Shown one piece after another: positions 35,301 to 44,252 of a stretch of 64,000 bases of DNA (position 1 is its first letter; each line of letters opens with the position of its first letter). The translations under genes were made by a program, and so were the position numbers. Below the pieces are notes generated by a model. The model ran no database searches and was not told the origin of the DNA. It saw only the letters and a list, made by a program, of their open reading frames with translations. Source of the DNA: Selaginella moellendorffii (taxonomy: Eukaryota; Streptophyta; Lycopodiopsida; Selaginellales; Selaginellaceae); NCBI RefSeq assembly GCF_000143415.4, contig NW_003314286.1:33882-97881 (forward strand), written 5' to 3'.

Positions 35301-36122
35301 AGGTGCTTCATCAACTATCATCAGGATAACTGGTTCGATATCCTTCCCCTTGCTGAGTTCTCCTATAACAACTCTGTTCACTCCTCTCTTCGAGTTTCCC
35401 CCTTCTTTGCGAACTCTGGCTGAAATCCCCGATTCAATCTCTCACTTCCTTCTCCATCTGAATCCTCTCGTTCAAATCCCCGCTCTGAGGCATTTATCTC
35501 CAACCTCCAGGAAATCCACAACTCCATCTCCTTCCACCTCTATCGTGCTCAGGAATCTCATAAAACATTTGCCAATGTCCATCGTCAGGATTGTCCCCCT
35601 TACAATATCGGGGATAAAGTCTGGCTCCTCAGGCGAAATATCTCCACCACCAGGCCTTGTCCAAAACTCGATTTCAAACACCTTGGTCCTTTCCCTATCA
35701 CTGCCATCATTAATCCTGTGACTTATCGCCTTGCACTTCCCTCCTCATATCAAATTCACCCCGTTTTTCACTCCTCTCTCCTTGAGCCTTATATTCCCAG
35801 TCCTATTCCAAATCAGGTCATTCCTCTGCCTCCACCAGTGCAGCTCGAGGATGGGTCTGAGTACGAGGTTCAAGACATCCTTGATTCCAAGATTTCACGG
35901 TCTAAACTCTACTATCTGGTGGACTGGAAGGGTTACAGACCTGAGGAACGCACTTGGGAACCTGCAGACAACCTGATTCATTCTCCTGACCTTGTTCAGG
36001 ACTTCCACCGCCGCTATCCTTCTCGTCCCAGTCCTCATTCTTTTTCTCCATCTCCCATCCCTCGCCGCTCATCTCATCCTCCTCTTTGTTCTTGTTCACA
36101 TCCTCGTTCCACTCGTTCTTGA
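32298..36122 (+). pseudogene. pol of the chromovirus: protease, RT, RNase H, integrase, chromodomain
   Basis: One reading frame runs through the whole region without indels. Protease: ALLDSGATSCF near 32550. [35 protein letters not shown] and catalytic YLDDILIYS near 33657. RNase H: FFIEADASDFAIGAVLSQ, HDKELLAIVDSF, WTDHKNLEYF. Integrase: HDSSTAGHFGIV and CDTCARNK (HHCC), MDFLSDLP, VSDRGPQFISHFW, AYHPQTDGQS. Chromodomain: LYYLVDWKGYRPEERTWEP near 35910. In-frame stops lie at 32799, 33879, 35268 and 35421. The 35268 stop falls where the integrase catalytic Glu is expected. Confidence 0.9.
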
Positions 36123-36133
36123 GGAGGGGGTGT

Positions 36134-37047
36134 TGTCAAGAATCCCCCAATTCTTGCCACATTCCTAACTCTCACCGGATTCCTGACCTACAGACCACAT
36201 TCCTGACTCTCGAGACACTTCCCTATTCCTGACTCTCAAGACACTTCCCTATTCCTGAATCTCGAGACACTTCCCGATTCCTGAGTCTCAAGCCACATTC
36301 CTGATAATGATGTGGCGCCTCCTCGACCTCAGCTATATTTAGGCCGTCCTCGATCCAAGAGTGGTGGAGCTTCATCAACCTATAGTATATATAGGTTAGC
36401 CTTGTTCCATTTCTCCACAATCTGAATCAATGCCAGTCTAAGGCCTCTTCTTTCCTTGACCTCAGCTATATTTAGGCCGTCTTCGATCCAAGAGTGGTGG
36501 AGCTTCATCAACCTATAGTATATATAGGTTAGCCTTGTTCCATTTCTCCACAATCTGAATCAACACCAGTCTAAGGCCTCTTCTTTTGTTTCCACTAGCT
36601 TTTCTCTCTGTCTTTTTGCATTTTCCAGTCTTGATCTTGTCAAGGGTCTTGACAAGAATCTGGTACAATCTGGAGCTGCCAGAGGACAAATTTGGTGTTT
36701 AAGAGATATTCTGGAGGAATAAGGCAGTTACAAGGAAGAGGATTCGGAGGAGAGTGGAAGGGTCGTGATGGCAAAACAGAGAGTAAGGAGGGATCCAGTC
36801 GCAGACAGGGTGACACGGAATTCGCGTGTGAGGCGAGCGGTCGAGCAACTCAATATAAATCAGGAGCAGACAGTGGTTACTACCTGTCCGACATGCGGCC
36901 AGATTTGGTACCGTGCTATGCGAGAGATACTGGAGGAGCTCTTGAATCCAGAGATTACTGAGCCTACAGCGACCTGATGTATTCTTTTCTTTGATGAATA
37001 AAGGAGAGGTCGCAGTTTTCTCTTGCTTGGGGTTTTCTAGGACTACA
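36134..37047 (+). repeat. 3' LTR (914 bp)
   Basis: Same organisation as the 5' LTR, with one extra 26-bp unit that accounts for the whole length difference. It also keeps open a 70-codon frame (36765-36977) that has a stop in the 5' LTR. Confidence 0.93.
36765..36977 (+). other. Small LTR-internal ORF
   Basis: 70 codons starting MAKQRVRRDPVADR, with a CPTC pair in TTCPTCGQIWYRAM. It lies downstream of the LTR TATA elements, so it would be in the transcript leader. The 5' LTR copy has a stop after about 22 codons. It may be part of the original gag start or chance. Confidence 0.3.
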
Positions 37048-37797
37048 TCAACATTTTGTTGGTAGCCTCAAAAACCTCTTGAAGTCCTTGCAATAGTCAT
37101 ATATCATCCAATTGTCTTTGACCCATTGAAGCTTGTGCGTGGTATCCTCATCCTTAACCAAAAACATCAAACTTTCCCACCACTGTCGCAGGGATATGTA
37201 CGGGCACTATAGTAGTCCATGTTAACTCCAGGGCTCAACCTTCAACAGACTATGTATAAAGTACAACATATCTACCAAATAAAATTTATATTTCATCTAA
37301 AGAGAGTATGAACTAACATCACGCTATCAATGAACTTGGTACGCCAGGTTTGATGACTGGCAGAGCTTGGACGATTGCTCCATTGAGCAGCAGCTCAACA
37401 TCCAAGACAAGCAAAGACATAGTAGTGCGAGAGGGCACGAGTCAGGGAGAGCTTGAGCTTGGCTGGATCTTTTGGTGATGGCAAGTAGGGCTGTGGAGTT
37501 GGCGACGCGGGTGTGACATTGTAGATGTGAAGCAGGGGTATGGAAGCCATGATCACTACTTAGATTGATGGAAAACCATCCTCCCTTGATCGAACTCATA
37601 CAAATGAGATGCATGCTCGAGGAGAAACTGCCTGTGCATAATTCCAAGTGCCGGTGACTTTGTTGCTATAATTCTGGTAGGGAACGATCATCAATAAGCT
37701 GCTTGATTGTCACAAAATTAGCGCTTCGTTGTTTAAGCTTTTCGAGAGAGCCACGCCATTAGACGAGCTCGCAAATAAAAGAAACGCAAGCTTGACA
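37048..37797. other. Interval between the chromovirus and the dynamin gene
   Basis: No recognised gene. It probably includes the 3' UTR of the minus-strand dynamin gene at its right side. An open minus frame at 37327-37647 has no recognisable domain and is not called. Confidence 0.4.
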
Positions 37798-40700
37798 TTA
37801 GCTGGGGACGCTCTTGAGGGTTGGAACGTAGTATCCAGCCATGGAGCTCCCGTTGCTATACGAAGCCTGCTGCTGCTGGAGGTGCTGCTCCGAGTAGAGA
37901 GAGGATCGTTGTTTAGCCTTGACATGCCTCGGCGACTGGTGTGAGTAACTTGGCGATGCTGCGCTGCCACCTTCGTGAACTAGATATGTCGACACTCCCT
38001 GAGGCTTTGGAAGGCCAGTGGAGTCTTGAAACAGAGCCTGCCCGGGCCTGGAATGCGCGTCCGCGTCGGCTGGAAGCTCTTCCAGTGTCTGTGATCGAGG
38101 AAATAAAACTCAAACAAGCTGAAAAGGAAACGTGACAAAACACTTACCACTACCGCTTGCTGCAGCACCCGCAACACTTCCCTGCAATGCTTCCGCCGGC
38201 TTGCAATGTCGTCTCGTTCTTGGAGCATTTCTTCGAACAAAGCCTCCCTGTCGCATGAAAAGTTGAACTGCATCTTTGGAAGAAGTTCTGATTACCTGTA
38301 CAGTTTCTTAATCAGAAGATTGAGGAGTTCACGCTTGACATGGCCAACCTACAAACGTGCATGAGGCGAAGAACAGCAAGGTACAAAATAAAGCTCACCA
38401 GGAAATGCATGATTGCCTTGGGTACCGCATCTTGGATATTTTTCCTCACAATTTCGTAGTAGGACTTGAGCAACAATCGCGTCACTGCAACCTCGACTCT
38501 TTCCTGCTCTGTTTGAGCGTCAGTGGCTCTCAAAGTACCTGGCGGCTACATTGGACAGAGTAAACATTCATGCATGAAATATCGAAAACAGTGAGCACAC
38601 CTCTTTGAGAATGATGGTGGAATATTTTGTTTCAAGGTCTTGTAATGGCTCGGGAAACGCTTTCACGATTACTGGGTCTTTGCTCTGTGCTTTCTCATGA
38701 TGTCCGAATATAGAAGATATACCCCACGTAGACGAGCTTTCCGTACCTTTGGATGAGACTGAGGATTTTCAAAGTAAGAAGACAAGCAGATTGCCTACCA
38801 CCTTACCTGAAGGAACCGCAGGCTTGTCATGTTGCCCTGTGGTCGGACGCGCACTCTGAGTTACTAGTTTAGCTCAAAGCGAACAGTCACAGCAGCAAAA
38901 ATACCTTAGGAAGCCGATCTGCACCAGACTCCTTCCACTCCAACGCATCCTGTCAGGATAGAAGCTAGAGCAATGCTATTTATCAGAATACATGTACCTT
39001 AGAACCACGTTGCTGTTGTAGGGCAGTCTCTACTGCCTTGCTACCACCAATAAAACGTGGATGTGAGGTGTTAATATAATCCATCTGAGAACGAAACCAC
39101 AATAAATCAGCAATTTTGTACAAACAAAGAAGAAAATACCTCCATGTCAACAAGGTGAGATATCATTGTCTCAGTTGGAGTAAGCCCCTCACGCAAACAT
39201 GTAGATACAGCCTCTTCTATTCGCCGTCGCAACACAGGAAACCTTTGCAATTCATTTGTCTCACATCTGTGTGACATCTGGAAGTATTGATCATCAGTAC
39301 CGGTAAAGTAGCACTGAGCCTTACCTTCACAAGTTCGTCATATATAAAACGAGCACACTGCAGACTAGGATCTAACAATCGCTCAATCTGCCTTCTTACA
39401 AGAACTTCGAAAGGAACCTGGATAATGGGTCTAGCATCACAAATAATAAAGCTGAAGCTTCACTCACTTCTGGGACAAAGAGAATCATTTTTGGACCCGT
39501 GGCATTTTGAATAGCAGTGCGAATGTCTTCATCGGTGAGATCATCACAAGGATCAACTTCCTAGTGCAGAATGATATAAGTGACCAGCCTTGTGCATTAA
39601 TCTTACCTCTAGACTTTTAACAAAAATGGATTGAAAAATGTAGTGTATGCGAGCACCACCGGAGAGTTCAGAGGTCGACATTTCCTGATTTTTACCATCA
39701 ATAACCGACGAAAAAACTGTAGAAACGCAGTTAAAAATGATATATCAACATTACAGAAAATACCATGAAAATATTTTGTAAGAGCATTTAGCAGCATAGC
39801 CCCCTGTCCGGACTGGAAACGAAAATCGATTAGGTAGTGACAAAAAAATTTAAAGCCGGCTTACTTACTTTCGAATCTGTTGCTTCACCATAGCTTGTAA
39901 GCTCTTTCAACAATGCGACCATTTGCGTGTTGATTCTTGTCTTTAATTCGGGAAGAACAGTCTTGATATGTTGCACCAAAATCTGCAAAAGACGTGAGCT
40001 TTCAAGTTAACCTTAACTGGTTCAAGTTCGTACTTGATTAAGCTTTTTCGCGAGTTGAGGGATGCCACATCTATCCAGAATGCTTTGGTACACCTGAAAA
40101 GTAAAGAGTTATTGATAACAATGAAGATGAATCTCACCGCTCGACTTCGGAAAAAATGCTCTTCCGCAACAAGAGCATCCTTGATCGGTTTGTTGGCATA
40201 AATATCCTGCAACCATGCTTCATGTGAATTTTCAAACAAAAGAATGGCGAGCGAAAGACCTCTTGACTTCGATTGACCACGCCAACATAGCCTAGACGAA
40301 GTGGAATCACCGTTCCAAGAAGAATACTCCGCGCATCAGTCCCTCGATCCATTATATCTAGCTGCAAACAGAGGTGAATCCGAAAAGTTAAATGAGTACC
40401 TACCTTGGTGACGACTCCAATCGTTCTAGATCCTAACAAGTCATCAAGGAGCATTACTCAAGCCATGAAACACAAGATTGAAAGCATACCATCCGGATCG
40501 ACGAGTTTGGCCATTTGGAGCGAGTCTGAGTTCGAAAGATCAGTGTTTGCGGGCGAGACAGCAAGAATGATACACGTCGCATGCTTGATATACGACAGGA
40601 TCATTGCTCTGATGCGACTTTCTATGTCCGAAGGCTGATCACCGACTGGAACTCTCGTCAACCCCGGGAGATCCACCAGCGTGATATTCAAAACATTGGG

Positions 40701-41237
40701 CGAAAAGATTTTCAGTCTGATTTGCTTGTCGGACACTCCTTTCTTGTCACCAAGTTCTCGTTCTGTCTCGGCCTAACAAAACAGAAAAAAGAAAACAAAT
40801 CTCATGAGCTCGCATCGCAACGATAAACTTACCTGGATTTCCTTGCGAATGTGTGAGAAATCCGTGAATCTCCGTCCAGGGAGGTGCAAAAACTCCCCCC
40901 ACTCCGAGACCTCGCGATCGTCCATTTTTCTTTGGACGTGAACAAGCTGCAAAACAAGTGGCCGCCGCGTACAAATGTCGGGACCTCGAGGAAGAAAATC
41001 TCGCCCGACGAGCGCTTCCATGACGCTGGATTTACCGCTGCTCTGGCTCCCCACCACCGATACCTGCGGCAGATCCACAGTGGAGGGACTGCCCAGCTGC
41101 GCGAAGATATCCTGGAGCTTGTTCATGATCGGGATCACGGACTGGCCAAGAAATGCTGGAAGGGCGGTGGGATGTGGAGGCGATCCCGAGCATGGCGACC
41201 CAGGAGTGGAGCTGGAGGGAGTGGATCCCTGCGACAT
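37798..41237 (-). CDS. DRP3: Dynamin-related GTPase, DRP3 type (organelle division)
   Basis: A large GTPase expected to assemble around mitochondria and peroxisomes and drive their fission. Twenty exons on the minus strand give an 821-residue protein, a normal DRP3 length. Exons (descending): 41237-40833, 40772-40490, 40432-40404, 40361-40260, 40206-40138, 40093-40034, 39982-39869, 39812-39764, 39716-39607, 39560-39468, 39417-39325, 39277-39140, 39084-38998, 38949-38905, 38856-38817, 38758-38601, 38545-38399, 38348-38296, 38247-38148, 38088-37798. The GTPase domain has G1 GSQSSGKSS (about residue 63), G3 DLPG (169) and G4 TKLD (238). [13 protein letters not shown] and [10 protein letters not shown] favour DRP3 over DRP1. 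Near the C-terminus [20 protein letters not shown] marks the GED. There is no PH or proline-rich domain. The tail is Ser/Gln-rich. Confidence 0.93.
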
Positions 41238-41336
41238 TGTGTCCCTACCTGGAGCCGCGAATCGCGATTGCGAAGAACCCTAGACTGTGACGAGCCGTTG
41301 GAACCCTAAATCTTTAAACTTCAAATGTTAAACCTT
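41238..41336 (-). promoter_or_regulatory. 99-bp spacer between the kinase gene and the DRP3 start codon
   Basis: The stop of the upstream minus-strand kinase and the ATG of DRP3 are separated by only 99 bp. The DRP3 promoter and 5' UTR must therefore overlap the kinase 3' UTR or coding exons. No clear TATA box or poly(A) signal was identified. Confidence 0.55.
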
Positions 41337-42934
41337 TTATACAGTTTTCTTCTGGGAATGATCCAATGAATTTATGACAAGGTTGGAATGTTTTCTAGTG
41401 GTGAGAATCAACTCAGCGTTTGGGCGATCATTATATTCCACCTGCAAGAAAAATAAAATCTATCAGCACTTCAACCACAAAATTACAGAGATCTTACTCT
41501 GCTCTTCGCATGTTCTTTGGTTTTCCCTGTAAGCGAGAGAGAAATAAAAATAAAAATTACCACGATTAGTTTTGGAATAGATCGAACGCATGCCTGTTGA
41601 TATGTGGCGAAGCTCCACTCTTTTCATGGCCGTGTCAAGGTCAAGCGAAATAAACCTGGAACTTTCGAAGCTTTAAACTCTACGATAAATGGAAAGCGAA
41701 TCTTACCATCGTTCATCAAACAAGTTCTTTAATTCTTTCCACTCGCCATCTTCAAGCAAAAGATAATTCCCTTCCACAAGCACAACCTTATGTCTTGATA
41801 AATAAAAGAAAAACTACAAGGTTAGAAGCGTGCTCGAGTGAATAGAAATACTTACTTTGGTGATACCAAAATGTCTTGCTCCACAGGATCGCCAACGCCA
41901 TGATCAAAAGATGGGAAGTATGCCCATTGCTGGAACATCCTCACATTGTGAAAAAGAAGGAAAAAAAAAAAGAGAAAAAAGAAAACTCTCAGACTAGAGA
42001 AGAAAAACACGGAGAAACTTTTTACCTGACTCCTCAAAGCTTTCAAACAATCAACCAGACCCGAGGGATTGAATGTCCAGGGAGCTGAAACAAAAAACAT
42101 TGAGGATTACACAAGAACTTTAAAAAATATTATTATTTTTTCAACTCACCGCCTCTTCGAGCATGGGCTTCCTCTGGATCCTGGCGACGAAAACAAAAGA
42201 GTTGGCCTATTAATTTAAAGCAATTGAAAACCAAAAAACTCATACCTCCATGGCATCAAGCTGGTGCTTGTAGAGATGAAATCCATCCATGGGAACTGCG
42301 ATTGCAATCTCGGATACTAGCCCCGGATTCCTCTCCTGATGCAGCTTATTCACTCTGCCAGAGACTTCGTTCGCCAGTGTGGATTTTCCAGCTCCAGGAG
42401 GCCCAGCAATTCCAACCAAGTATCTAGAAAAACATTGGCATTGTCACCCAGAAACCATTTTAATGATCTCCCAGAAACTTTGTTCTCTCCAAAACTTACT
42501 TGCTGCCGGGTTTCGCGGAAGAAGCTCCAAACAGCCTGTGAGCGAGAAGATCATATGTTTCGTGCATGGTACTAAAAATATCACGGATAAGAACCAAGAG
42601 GCTTGATTTAGAGTGATTACCTTGCTTGAAGAGTTATTTGCTCATCCACGGTACTACAGAAGATCTGGAAAATTATCCATAGTCGTCTCAAACATTACAA
42701 CAATCTGATCAGAGAAAAAGAACCTTTAGAGGCGAAGTTCTCCTCGTTTTATACTGGATTGGAATTCCCAGCGAGAACCTCGAATTTGGATGATAGACTC
42801 CACGAACAAGAGCCTTGGAAGAACACGAGGGATCGGCTGCTCCATAGCAGAGGAAGCTCCCATGGCTAGAAAAGAATCAAACGAATAGATCGAATCAAAA
42901 CGAATGCTTACACCAAAGCCGCCGTTGGCTCCAT
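41337..42934 (-). CDS. PRK/uridine-kinase family P-loop kinase (YFH7/At1g03030-like)
   Basis: A small-molecule kinase of the phosphoribulokinase/uridine kinase superfamily; the substrate is unknown. Twelve exons: 42934-42912, 42865-42724, 42664-42621, 42571-42500, 42423-42246, 42180-42150, 42084-42026, 41929-41856, 41793-41707, 41655-41594, 41526-41498, 41441-41337, giving 301 residues. The Walker A motif GPPGAGKST is at about 101-109. IAVPMDGFHLY carries the acidic substrate-site motif of this family. FPSFDHGVGDPVE and KVVLVEGNYLLL follow, the latter a Walker B-like strand. ERWFISLDLDTAMKRVELRH is the lid region. The first 80 or so residues are Ser/Arg-rich and could be an organelle transit peptide. 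The start was chosen because it keeps phase across the first, GTAAGC-type, intron. Intron 10 appears to use a GC donor. Confidence 0.85.
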
Positions 42935-43066
42935 CGCAATGATCAAAGGCGATAAACTTTAGGGTTCTAACGGCGGTTGCCACGTAAGCAAGAGCATATT
43001 CTCTGGACAGCACTAGGGTTTAGAGCGAGCTCTCCTTTAAGCGCTAAATGAGAGAGGAGAATCCAA
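42935..43066. promoter_or_regulatory. 132-bp divergent intergenic region
   Basis: Separates the start codons of the minus-strand kinase and the plus-strand cysteine oxidase. Both 5' UTRs and both core promoters must fit here or overlap the other gene, so it is a candidate bidirectional promoter. No obvious TATA box is seen in either direction. Confidence 0.6.
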
Positions 43067-44129
43067 ATGGCCGCTGTTCAGAAGCTCTACGAGGCATGCA
43101 AGATTTCGCTCACCTCCGCCGCCACCGCCACCGCCGCGCCATCGCCGCTGGTCGTGAGGAAGATCTGCCACATTCTTGGTAAGGAAATCCTCGTTTTCCC
43201 TCGAAATCTCTCCGGGCACTCTCCAAATTCACGGCTTTCCTTGCATGCCGCGTCGGTCCGAGCAGACGGTATCACTTGCCCCGATGTGGGACTGAGCGAG
43301 GAATCGGTGAATCAGCTCAATCGTGGCCTGGGATTCTTTGGCGGCCAGAGGGGGCGGCACTCGAGCATGGCTGCTCGCTGGGCACCGCCAATCTCTTATC
43401 TCCATCTCCACGAGTCCAGCACTTTCTCGGTGAGTTCCTCGTCTCCTTTTCCTTACTCGCAAAAGAAAATCGTTTTTTTCCTCTCGCGAGGAGAATCAAC
43501 TGGGATTCTTTCCTTTGCAGTACAGATGGGGATTTTTTGTCTGCCAACCTCATCCGCAATTCCTCTCCACGATCATCCGGGAATGACTGTGTTTAGCAGA
43601 CTCCTCTATGGGACACTACATGTAAGATCTTACGACTGGGTCGATAAGCAACCGTGCTCCGATCCATCAAAACGTAAGTTCTCTCTTCTCTCTTCTTCTC
43701 TTCCAAGTGTTCTAAGCTCGTTTTTTCCCTTCCTTTTGTAGCTAGACTAGCGAAGCTAGTTCTGGATCAAGTCATGACCGGTCCCTGCGACTCCGTTGTC
43801 TTGTATCCCAATTCTGGAGGCAACATTCACGCCTTCACTGCGATAAACTCGTGCGCCATCCTCGACGTTTTAGCACCGCCATACTGCCCTTCCACCGGTA
43901 GGCACTGCACATATTATCGAGCGTTCCCGTACTCTAGTTTGGCCGGTAAGTCTTCGCAAATTTACCTCTTTCATTGTTTTTCTCAGCTTTTTCGACCTTT
44001 GCAGCTGAGATGCACGACGATAACAACGATTACGACGACGAAAATTATGTCTACTTGGTCGAATATAAACCCCCGGACGATTTTGTTGTCCAAAACGGCG
44101 TGTACACGGGTCCGAAGGTGAAGCCTTGA
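43067..44129 (+). CDS. PCO: Plant cysteine oxidase (PCO, thiol dioxygenase)
   Basis: An oxygen-dependent dioxygenase that oxidises N-terminal cysteine of target proteins, marking them for the Arg/Cys N-degron pathway. It thereby serves as an oxygen sensor in cytosol and nucleus. Five exons (43067-43178, 43266-43429, 43526-43673, 43742-43945, 44005-44129) give 250 residues, typical for PCO. The cupin metal ligands are visible: two His in PLHDHPGMT (about 107 and 109) and one in GNIHAFTA (about 171). Also typical are YLHLHESSTFS, YGTLHVRSYDW and ILDVLAPPY. An acidic stretch (HDDNNDYDDENY) precedes the conserved C-terminus YLVEYKPPDDF. The intron 2 acceptor was placed at TACAG, because the nearer AG breaks the frame. 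It shares a short upstream region with the divergent kinase. Confidence 0.93.
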
Positions 44130-44252
44130 AGTAATCCAATGCTTGCTATTGACAGTGGAGCTCGACCGAGTTTTTACAGGAGGGGCGTGTGTATTTTAGA
44201 CGTATCACTTTGGTTTTTCTTTCTTTTATGTACAGGATGGCTGAGAGTACCA

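Larger units (their letters stand above)
31161..37047 (+). mobile_element. LTR chromovirus (Ty3/gypsy) with both LTRs, inactive
   Basis: The element is bounded by direct repeats that start TGTCA and end GGACTACA. The internal region carries a gag remnant, protease, RT, RNase H, integrase and a chromodomain. A purine tract, GAGGAGGGGG (36121-36130), lies 3 bp before the 3' LTR, as expected for the polypurine tract. No matching 5-bp target duplication is seen (AGAAT before, TCAAC after), so one end may have recombined. The pol frame is uninterrupted by indels but has four in-frame stops. Most of gag is missing. Confidence 0.93.

Noticed and set aside
31151-37053. Target-site duplication of the plus-strand chromovirus
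   Set aside because: The five bases outside the LTRs (AGAAT and TCAAC) do not match, and no shifted alternative gives a repeat.
37327-37647. 106-codon minus ORF downstream of the dynamin stop
   Set aside because: Ser/Cys/Leu-rich with no domain; most likely 3' UTR or intergenic DNA.
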